DNA of 5,235 bases, taken from contig CANBFZ010000157.1 in NCBI GenBank assembly GCA_947367725.1, positions 1 to 5,235 on the forward strand, read 5' to 3'. Of the stretch, positions 1 to 5,235 are shown piece by piece (within the stretch, counting starts at the first letter, position 1; each line of letters begins with the position of its first letter). The notes beneath the pieces were generated by a model. It saw only the letters and a program-made list of their open reading frames with translations, was not told where the DNA came from and searched no databases. Source of the stretch: an uncultured Eubacterium sp. (GTDB lineage: Bacteria > Bacillota > Clostridia > Peptostreptococcales > Anaerovoracaceae). The translations under genes were made by a program, and so were the position numbers.

Positions 1-1875
1 TCTTGCTCTCTCCTCTGCCGTCTCTTTGGCAAGTTTCTTCGCAGCAGCCACTGCTTCGCTATATTCCGGGATTGAAAAAGTTTTTTCACCACCGGTAATA
101 ACATACGTCAGATACGAACTTTTGATGCCCTTGTACGGCGTAATGGTAATGACGCTTTCTGTACTGATATTTCCCATGGCCGCACCAATGGCGTTTGCCA
201 CCTTCCCATCTTTCGGAAAATCTGCCTCTGTGCCCAAAATCTTTGCCACATCCTCCATAAAAATTTTGGTTGGTGCACCAATTCCAATCAATTTAGATGG
301 TGTTACAAAAGAAGGTGTCAGACAGGTGGTCTTGTCTTCTGACCAATCTGCAAAAATCATGGTGGTCAGTTTTTCCAGATGCGCTGTTTCCTCTTCCGAA
401 AGATCTTTTCCCGTCTTATATTTCATCAGAATCCGTACTAAATTACTGTACAGTCTGGATTTTGCCAAATGATAGATTTCCTGACAGACTTCTAAAGCCG
501 TCATCTTTGTCACATGAGAAAGATACATCGCGCCCAATTTGCTTGCCTCACAGTCAAATTCCGTATAATCGCCAAATACGTGCATGGCGTCCGTCGGCGT
601 CATCCCTGCACGCATCACGATGCCTTCCTCCTCCAGACGCTGCATATGCAGTACATGGGGACTCATTCTAGCCGCATCTGCGGCATCTTTAAAAATCAGC
701 GGTCCCTGCGCCAGCGCCTTTATAAAACGCTGTTCAGAAACGGTATAACGGGAAAGCGTCTGCGGCATTCCCATCAGCACAAAAAATTCATGGGCCGGAT
801 AACTGAACGGCTGATCCATATGCAGCAGGGTTTTCAGCTTTTTTACCACTTCCGGATACTGGCTCGCCAGCATGCAGAGAGGCATATACCGCCGCTTCGC
901 AAGAGAAAGCTGTCTGCCGCTGTACTTAACAGCACTGTCACCGCCCAGAGCAAAGGTATCAATAGAGACGCCTTTCACCATCGTTTTCCAAGCACCAATG
1001 GCAATCCCCGCATCTGTAGATACGGGAACACCGTCTCTCACAAAAGCTACATCACTGGTCGTTCCGCCGATATCCACAATCAGCGCATCCTGATGGCAGG
1101 AAAGTTCCGTGGCACCGATGATGCTGGCTGCCGGACCACAAAGCAAGGTTTCTACCGGTCGTTCCATGGCAAATGCTTTGCTCATAATAGCACCGTCACT
1201 TCTGACTATGACAATGGGAAGTTGCAGCTTCATCTCTGCCAAAGATGCATCGATAGACTGAAAAAATGCTTCCATGACCGGAAGCAGTCTGGCATTTAGC
1301 AATGCTGTCGCACCCCGGCGCAGCACATTCAGTTCCTGATAAAGCGCATAGCCCCGCACGCAGGGAATGCCCAGCGTTTCCTTGATGATACGTTCTGCCT
1401 GGATTTCATAAGCACCATCATCATATTTCGGGTTAACCTGGACAATGGCAGCACTATCATATCCTACAAACTGACTTGCCAGATCTACCTTTAATTGTGC
1501 AAAGTCTGGTGTATTTTCTGGGCTGTCCTCTTTCTTGGCGTCTCCCGCCATGAAATATATTTCAGAAAGCGGCGGCAGCCCGTAAGCCTGTCTTGTCTTT
1601 TCTATCTGTCCAGGATTTACACCGATCAATACCAATTTTGCTCTGCCGCCTGTTCCCTCTACGCAAGCGTTGGTCGCCAGCGTTGTAGACAGTGAAATAT
1701 ACTGCGCCTTAGAGACCGCCACATGATCCAGATCTTTTAAGGCTTTTAAAATTCCAATTTTTAAATCCTGTCTAGTGGTCAGTGTCTTACTGCAAGAAAG
1801 CACCTGGCGGCTGTCTGTATCAAATACAACCGCATCCGTACAGGTTCCCCCAGTATCAATTCCAATTCCAATCAT
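1..1875 (-). CDS. Hydantoinase/oxoprolinase (HyuA-like) family protein, C-terminus cut by window edge
   Basis: The reading frame is open for 625 codons from the ATG at 1875 to the window edge, with no stop reached, so the C-terminus is missing. The family (hydantoinase A / 5-oxoprolinase, ASKHA fold) covers ATP-dependent opening of cyclic amides, but many single-gene members have no known substrate. Visible motifs are an N-terminal phosphate loop, GIDTGGTCTDAV (residues 5-16); GPAASIIGA (247-255); a second phosphate loop, IVDIGGTTSDV (266-276); FALGGDS (308-314); GIGAP (531-535); and ANAIGAA (560-566). These cover the N-terminal hydantoinase domain and most of the hydantoinase A domain. The family is commonly about 650-720 residues, so probably only a short tail is absent. 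The start is set by AGGAGG nine bases upstream. The gene lies 25 bp after the ABC ATPase gene with no terminator between, so it is probably co-transcribed with the importer. A HyuB partner cannot be judged because the window ends. The family call is firm; the substrate is unknown. Confidence 0.92.
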   Translation of the reverse strand, partial: MIGIGIDTGGTCTDAVVFDTDSRQVLSCSKTLTTRQDLKIGILKALKDLDHVAVSKAQYISLSTTLATNACVEGTGGRAKLVLIGVNPGQIEKTRQAYGLPPLSEIYFMAGDAKKEDSPENTPDFAQLKVDLASQFVGYDSAAIVQVNPKYDDGAYEIQAERIIKETLGIPCVRGYALYQELNVLRRGATALLNARLLPVMEAFFQSIDASLAEMKLQLPIVIVRSDGAIMSKAFAMERPVETLLCGPAASIIGATELSCHQDALIVDIGGTTSDVAFVRDGVPVSTDAGIAIGAWKTMVKGVSIDTFALGGDSAVKYSGRQLSLAKRRYMPLCMLASQYPEVVKKLKTLLHMDQPFSYPAHEFFVLMGMPQTLSRYTVSEQRFIKALAQGPLIFKDAADAARMSPHVLHMQRLEEEGIVMRAGMTPTDAMHVFGDYTEFDCEASKLGAMYLSHVTKMTALEVCQEIYHLAKSRLYSNLVRILMKYKTGKDLSEEETAHLEKLTTMIFADWSEDKTTCLTPSFVTPSKLIGIGAPTKIFMEDVAKILGTEADFPKDGKVANAIGAAMGNISTESVITITPYKGIKSSYLTYVITGGEKTFSIPEYSEAVAAAKKLAKETAEERAR

Positions 1876-1884
1876 AGCTGTAAC

Positions 1885-1890
1885 CCTCCT
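1885..1890 (-). promoter_or_regulatory. Ribosome binding site of the HyuA-like gene
   Basis: AGGAGG on the minus strand, nine bases before the ATG at 1875. It is a near-perfect Shine-Dalgarno sequence in the 25-bp gap after the ATPase stop codon. It fixes the start of the HyuA-like protein, whose DTGGT motif begins only six residues in, as expected for this family. Confidence 0.85.
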
Positions 1891-1896
1891 TTTTAC

Positions 1897-1913
1897 CGCT
1901 TTACTGTAAAGCG
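1897..1913 (-). other. Intercistronic stem-loop spanning the ATPase stop codon
   Basis: CGCTTTA-CAG-TAAAGCG is a perfect 7-bp inverted repeat with a 3-nt loop. It covers the last codons and the TAA stop of the ATPase gene. On the transcript it is followed by GUAAAAAGGAGG rather than a U-tract, so it does not look like an intrinsic terminator. It sits six bases before the AGGAGG site of the next gene, where it could tune translation of the HyuA-like gene or mark an mRNA processing point. The repeat is seen directly; the role is inferred. Confidence 0.5.
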
Positions 1914-3169
1914 CCCGCTTGTGCTGCATTGCCAAGCAGCGCAGAAAGCTGTGCCTGCCCCAAAGAACTTGCGGCGCCGCACGCGAGCAGCTGCCGCACA
2001 ATCGCATCTGCCTTGCCGTCTGTGTAATCCAGAGCTTTTTCTCTGCGAATATAAATCTGTTTTCCCGCAATTTCCTGGAGAATTTCAATGTTTCGTAGAT
2101 TACTTCTGCCAATATCCACATCTGCAACCACTACCAAATCCGCGCCCTTTAGTGCATGCAAATTTTGTAAATATGCCACATCCCCAATCTCACAATACGG
2201 TTTTTCCTCAATTACGGTTACGCCCAAAGAACGACACAGTTCATAATCGCTGTCTCCCATGCTCAGCACACCGCAACTGACTTCATAACCGCTGTTGTGA
2301 AAGGCTTCAATCATCGCACTGCCGCTGCCGCCGCCGCAAATGATGTGCACTTTTTTCCCATTCCGCTTTCTCTGCAGTGTTCGGTTACTGCGCAGCGGCA
2401 CAATTTCAGGCGCATCGGTCAAGAAGTTTTCCCGCACCACCAGATCAATCTGATACACGGGCTTTAGTACATCCTCTCTAATGATTTGACTGACCGAGCC
2501 ATCTTCTACTTTGCTTCCATCACTCAGTACGATGATGCGATCAGAAAATCTTGCTGCCATATTGATATCGTGCAGCACAGCAAAGATGGTAATGCCTTCT
2601 TCCTGATTCAGTTTTCGCATGCGCTGCATAATCTCCAGCGTATACTGAATATCAAGATGATTGGTCGGTTCATCTAAAATCAGCAGCTTTGGCTTTTGTG
2701 CCAAGGCAGCAGATATGATAATTCGCTGCCGTTCCCCGCCAGAAAGCTGGGTAATTTTACGCTCCCTAAGATGCAATGTACCAGTCTGTGCAAGCGCCCA
2801 GTCAATGATCTTGTAATCCTCTTCAGATTCTGACGCCATTCTCTTTAAAAAGGGATGTCTGCCCATCGCCACAATTTCTTTTGCCTTAAACGCAAAATTC
2901 CCCTGAAAATTCTGTGGTACAACCGCAGCAATCTGAGCTCGTTCTTTCACAGGAATCTGGCTGTTATCCTTGCCACAGAGAAATACCTTGCCGCTTTTCA
3001 GCGGCAGCATACCAGTCATGGTATGGATCAGTGTAGATTTTCCTGAGCCGTTGGGTCCAATGAGAGAAACAAATTCTCCTTCCTGGATGGTGCAGGAAAA
3101 ATCCTTGACCACTTCCCGCGTTCCATAGCCTACGGTCACATGGTCAAATCGCAAAATTTCTTTGTTCAT
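1901..3169 (-). CDS. ABC importer ATP-binding protein (BtuD/FepC type) with extra C-terminal domain
   Basis: This 422-residue protein is the cytoplasmic ATPase of a metal-chelate importer. The first 250 or so residues are a complete ABC domain: Walker A GPNGSGKST (38-46), Q-loop Gln86, signature LSGGE (142-146), Walker B LLILDE (162-167), D-loop NHLD (170-173) and switch His200. All catalytic residues are intact. Ordinary FepC/BtuD proteins end near residue 250-270. Here a further domain of about 150 residues (271-422) follows a basic linker. It has a beta-strand plus Gly-rich turn, VHIICGGGSGS (274-284), then GVLSMGD (300-306), VVVADVDIGRSNLRN (346-360) and DYTDGKA (381-387), suggesting a Rossmann-like alpha/beta fold, and ends in an Ala/Gln-rich tail. 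From memory, a comparable extension occurs in haloarchaeal BtuD, which supports corrinoid transport. The ATG overlaps the permease stop as ATGA and has GGAGGTG five bases upstream. The ATPase role is secure; cobalamin as substrate is inferred. Confidence 0.96.
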   Translation of the reverse strand: MNKEILRFDHVTVGYGTREVVKDFSCTIQEGEFVSLIGPNGSGKSTLIHTMTGMLPLKSGKVFLCGKDNSQIPVKERAQIAAVVPQNFQGNFAFKAKEIVAMGRHPFLKRMASESEEDYKIIDWALAQTGTLHLRERKITQLSGGERQRIIISAALAQKPKLLILDEPTNHLDIQYTLEIMQRMRKLNQEEGITIFAVLHDINMAARFSDRIIVLSDGSKVEDGSVSQIIREDVLKPVYQIDLVVRENFLTDAPEIVPLRSNRTLQRKRNGKKVHIICGGGSGSAMIEAFHNSGYEVSCGVLSMGDSDYELCRSLGVTVIEEKPYCEIGDVAYLQNLHALKGADLVVVADVDIGRSNLRNIEILQEIAGKQIYIRREKALDYTDGKADAIVRQLLACGAASSLGQAQLSALLGNAAQAGALQ

Positions 3170-4209
3170 CCCGCCACCTCCGTGTTTTTGGCACGCAGCA
3201 GATAGATAAAGAACGGCGCGCCCAGCATTGCTGTTACAATGCCCACTGGAATTTCTGCTGTCATAACACTTCTTGCAATGGTATCACACACGCACAGCAC
3301 CACACCGCCCAGTACAAAAGATAGCGGCAGCAGTTTCCTATGTACCGGTCCGCAAATCAATCTGATGATATGCGGCGAAACCAGCCCTACAAAACCGATA
3401 ATCCCGCTGACTGAAACGCATGCCGCCATAATCAGAGACGTCACGATAAAAAGAATCCGTTTATTTTTTTCCACATTGACGCCGAACCGCACTGCGGTTT
3501 CATCTCCTAATACAATCATATCCAGTTCTCTGGCAAAAATATAAATCACAAGGAGTCCAATCACAACATAAGGAAGAACGGTCCATACATGGCTCCAACC
3601 TCTTGCTGAAAAACTGCCCAGCGTCCAGAAATAAATCTTCCGCATTTCATTTGCGGAGAGCAGCATCGCAAAAGAAATGACGGCAGTCAAAAGCTGATTT
3701 ACTGCAATCCCGCATAACAGCAAGGAAGTCGTATTGGCCTGCTTTCCCACTTTGGCAATATGGTACACAAAGAAAATAGAAAGCAGCGCACCGGCAAAAG
3801 CAAAGGCGGAAGTCGTATTCATGCCAAGCACCGTAGCGGAAAGATTTAAAAGAATCCCTGCAGTTGCGCCAAATGCTGCACCAGAAGAAATGCCTAAGAC
3901 AAAGGGATCTGCCATAGGATTCTTAAAAATTGCCTGATACACCCCACCGCATACTGCCAAAGAACCGCCAGTTAGAAAGGCAAGCAAACTTCTGGGAAAA
4001 CGCAGATTCCAAATAATGGTATTCTTTGCACCTAAACCTGCGGCTTCTTCTTCCCACAAGCCGCAGATTTTATTGCCCAGGATCAACAGGGTATCTTTGA
4101 TTGTAATATCTGCGGCGCCAAAAAAGGTGCAGAACAAAATCACTGCCGCTGACCCGCAGATTGCCAGAAGCCATACCGCACCCCATCCATCGTTGTGTGT
4201 GTTTCTCAT
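3166..4209 (-). CDS. FecCD/BtuC-type ABC importer permease
   Basis: This 347-residue polytopic membrane protein is the translocation channel of a type II importer and would act as a homodimer. About nine to ten hydrophobic segments are visible, starting at residues 11-31 and ending at about 318-340. Family motifs include LRFPR (69-73), NPMADPFVLGISSGAA (97-112), FWTLGSFS (194-201), GDETAVRFGV (235-244), GFVGLVSPHIIR (272-283) and EIPVGIVTAMLGAPFF (319-334). The region from 235 to 283 holds the cytoplasmic part that contacts the ATPase in BtuC. Length is normal for the family and nothing is truncated. A short acidic/Gly-rich stretch (residues 53-62) lies between the first two membrane segments. 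The gene starts 11 bp after the binding-protein gene and overlaps the ATPase gene by 4 bp, so the three subunits are probably made together. The family is certain, but the permease alone does not separate corrinoid, heme and siderophore substrates. Confidence 0.96.
   Translation of the reverse strand: MRNTHNDGWGAVWLLAICGSAAVILFCTFFGAADITIKDTLLILGNKICGLWEEEAAGLGAKNTIIWNLRFPRSLLAFLTGGSLAVCGGVYQAIFKNPMADPFVLGISSGAAFGATAGILLNLSATVLGMNTTSAFAFAGALLSIFFVYHIAKVGKQANTTSLLLCGIAVNQLLTAVISFAMLLSANEMRKIYFWTLGSFSARGWSHVWTVLPYVVIGLLVIYIFARELDMIVLGDETAVRFGVNVEKNKRILFIVTSLIMAACVSVSGIIGFVGLVSPHIIRLICGPVHRKLLPLSFVLGGVVLCVCDTIARSVMTAEIPVGIVTAMLGAPFFIYLLRAKNTEVAG
3175..3181 (-). promoter_or_regulatory. Ribosome binding site of the ATPase gene, inside the permease 3' end
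   Basis: GGAGGTG lies five bases before the ATPase ATG at 3169 and inside the last codons of the permease gene. With the ATGA stop/start overlap at 3166-3169 it indicates translational coupling of permease and ATPase, and it decides the ATPase start. Confidence 0.8.
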
Positions 4210-4218
4210 CTCACCAGT

Positions 4219-4222
4219 TCCT
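4219..4222 (-). promoter_or_regulatory. Ribosome binding site of the permease gene overlapping the upstream stop codon
   Basis: The AGGA core begins inside the TAG stop codon (4221-4223) of the binding-protein gene and ends nine bases before the permease ATG at 4209. A second weak match, GGTGAG, directly abuts the ATG at a spacing too short to be used. The site is weaker than those of the other three genes, so the permease may rely partly on ribosomes finishing the binding protein. Confidence 0.55.
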
Positions 4223-5129
4223 ACTTGTCAAGTCCATGAATCAGATTTGCCAGATATTCCAGCCCTTCAATAAATCTTGGACCATCTCTTGTGATCATAT
4301 CAGCCGCAGGATCTGTATAGTCGATATAATACACTTCTCCATTTTTAAATGCGTCGATTTCATCAAACCCGTCCGGTTTTTCAAAGCTTCCCGCATCTGA
4401 CATGGCGATATACACTTGTGGATTCAGTTCAATGACTGCTTCTGCAGAAAGCTGCGGTGAGTTCTTCCCTGCAGAAAGCGCAATATTGTCTGCATGAATC
4501 AGGGACAGGCTGGCGCCCAAATAATCCTCACTGCCGGATGAATACAGCATGCCTACATCTATAAACACGCTTTTGTTCTCCAGATTCTGGAGTTTTTCTG
4601 TCAGCGCTGTAAGTTTTGCCTTCATATCATTTACCAGTTCTGCGGCTTTTTCACCAGTCCCGGTAATATTACCTACGCTGGTAATCGTATGATAAATTTC
4701 CTCCACATCTTTTGCCCCGATGGAATACACTTTGATCCCGGCTGCATTGAGCGCACTGACTGATTCTGCCGCCGCAAAACCAGATACGAACACCACGTCC
4801 GCTTCCAATTCAATCACCCGTTCTACATTTACATTGATGGTGTCGCCAACCTTCTCCACCTCAGCCGTTTCTTCTGGATACGTACACCAGTTAGACACGC
4901 CCACCATCTTGTCTCCAAGTCCCAGTGCATACAAAATCTCCGTACAGCTCGGTGACAGCGACACAATTTTTTCTGGTGCCGCTTCAAATTCCATCTCTGT
5001 ACCAATATAATCTGTCACGGTCATCGGAAAGCTGTCGCCGACAGTCTGTCCGCCTTCCGTTTTTTCACCACAGGCAGTCAAAGAAAACATCAAAACCACC
5101 ATCAGCAAAAATAACATTTGTTTTTTCAT
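4221..5129 (-). CDS. ABC importer substrate-binding lipoprotein, BtuF/FepB type
   Basis: This 302-residue extracytoplasmic binding protein delivers a metal chelate, probably a corrinoid, to the permease. Residues 1-20 form a lipoprotein signal: MKKQ, a hydrophobic core, then lipobox LTAC with Cys20 as the lipidation site, which anchors the protein to the outer face of the membrane. The mature part shows the periplasmic-binding-protein class III layout. Its first lobe carries VSLSPSCTEILYALGLG (56-72) and GVSNWCTYP (77-85), the pattern typical of BtuF-like proteins; then comes a Lys-rich linking helix region around MKAKLTALTEKLQNL and a second lobe with the VIELNPQVYIAMSD stretch. Length is normal for the family. 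Cys62 and Cys82 are both in the likely ligand-facing first lobe. It is the first gene after the promoter, with GGAGG eight bases before the ATG. Heme or siderophore binding is the main alternative to corrinoid. Confidence 0.93.
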   Translation of the reverse strand: MKKQMLFLLMVVLMFSLTACGEKTEGGQTVGDSFPMTVTDYIGTEMEFEAAPEKIVSLSPSCTEILYALGLGDKMVGVSNWCTYPEETAEVEKVGDTINVNVERVIELEADVVFVSGFAAAESVSALNAAGIKVYSIGAKDVEEIYHTITSVGNITGTGEKAAELVNDMKAKLTALTEKLQNLENKSVFIDVGMLYSSGSEDYLGASLSLIHADNIALSAGKNSPQLSAEAVIELNPQVYIAMSDAGSFEKPDGFDEIDAFKNGEVYYIDYTDPAADMITRDGPRFIEGLEYLANLIHGLDK

Positions 5130-5137
5130 CTATTTAT

Positions 5138-5142
5138 CCTCC
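5138..5142 (-). promoter_or_regulatory. Ribosome binding site of the binding-protein gene
   Basis: GGAGG, eight bases before the ATG at 5129. The placement fits the start that begins the MKKQ lipoprotein signal. Confidence 0.85.
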
Positions 5143-5172
5143 GTTCTGCTCTGCATTCCCGCTGTATCCCCT

Positions 5173-5193
5173 TATATGCATGATTTGCATCTA
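5173..5193. promoter_or_regulatory. Imperfect palindrome in the leader, possible operator
   Basis: TATATGCA-TGATT-TGCATCTA on the plus strand: the arms match at 7 of 8 positions around a 5-bp centre. It begins at the predicted transcription start (about 5193) and extends about 20 bases downstream, where a bound repressor would block initiation. The repeat is directly visible; binding by any regulator is inference, and a repeat of this size in AT-rich DNA can occur by chance. Confidence 0.35.
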
Positions 5194-5199
5194 TCTTTT

Positions 5200-5228
5200 A
5201 TTATAATCGGTTTCCCGCGTTCTGTCCA
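5200..5228 (-). promoter_or_regulatory. Sigma-A type promoter of the importer operon
   Basis: On the minus strand, TGGACA (5223-5228; five of six consensus bases) is followed after exactly 17 bp by TATAAT (5200-5205; full consensus). The predicted start of transcription is near 5193, giving a leader of about 63 nt before the binding-protein ATG. No other match of similar quality was noticed in the short gaps between the genes, so it probably drives all four. Confidence 0.78.
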
Positions 5229-5235
5229 TACAAAT

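Noticed and set aside
26..472. Open frame of 148 codons on the plus strand
   Set aside because: It is antisense to the conserved GIGAP and ANAIGAA region of the HyuA-like gene and has no recognisable domain.
514..1299. Long open frame of 261 codons on the plus strand
   Set aside because: It lies antisense to the HyuA-like gene, its translation is rich in His/Arg/Cys with no family motif, and the opposite frame holds clear conserved motifs. It is a shadow of the real gene.
1..1875. RACo/RamA-type corrinoid activator (DUF4445)
   Set aside because: Those proteins begin with a 2Fe-2S or carry a C-terminal 4Fe-4S cysteine cluster. This protein starts directly with the DTGGT phosphate loop and has hydantoinase A motifs throughout.
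1897..1913. Intrinsic terminator between the ATPase and HyuA-like genes
   Set aside because: The hairpin is only 7 bp and is followed by an A/G-rich ribosome site, not a U-tract, in the direction of transcription.
1901..2359. CbiZ (adenosylcobinamide amidohydrolase) fusion on the ATPase
   Set aside because: CbiZ fusions to BtuD exist, but the extension here begins with a VHIICGGGSGS Rossmann-like strand-turn, is shorter, and I could not recognise CbiZ motifs in it.

Overview
The window looks like chromosome of an anaerobic Bacillota (Clostridia, perhaps Lachnospiraceae-like). I infer this from the moderate GC content, the strong GGAGG-type Shine-Dalgarno sites, the lipoprotein signal with a Gram-positive-style lipobox, and the gene families present. 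This is a judgement from style, not a database match.

All real genes lie on the minus strand, so the operon reads from right to left. At the right end (about 5200-5228) there is a near-consensus sigma-A promoter, TGGACA-17 bp-TATAAT. It is followed by a leader of about 63 nt that carries an imperfect palindrome and then a GGAGG ribosome site. Next come a lipoprotein substrate-binding protein (4221-5129, BtuF/FepB type), a FecCD/BtuC-type permease (3166-4209), and an ABC ATPase (1901-3169) that carries an extra C-terminal domain of about 150 residues. The last gene is a hydantoinase/oxoprolinase (HyuA-like) protein, which starts at 1875 and runs off the left edge with its C-terminus missing. 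Spacings are 11 bp, a 4-bp ATGA overlap, and 25 bp. No terminator is visible between genes, so this looks like one transcript.

The first three genes form a complete type II ABC importer for a metal chelate. The binding protein captures the ligand outside the membrane, the permease dimer forms the channel, and the ATPase powers it. The binding-protein N-terminus (SLSPSCTEI...GVSNWCTYP) and the ATPase's C-terminal extension point toward corrinoid (vitamin B12-type) uptake, but heme or ferric siderophore cannot be excluded from sequence alone.

The most interesting points are the fused C-terminal domain on the ATPase, the co-transcribed HyuA-like ASKHA-fold protein next to a putative corrinoid importer, the lack of room for a cobalamin riboswitch behind the visible promoter, and a perfect 7-bp hairpin that spans the ATPase stop codon just before the hyuA-like ribosome site. 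There is no gene-free stretch over 300 bases; the longest is the 106-bp promoter and leader region at the right end. I see no RNA genes, CRISPR arrays or mobile elements.
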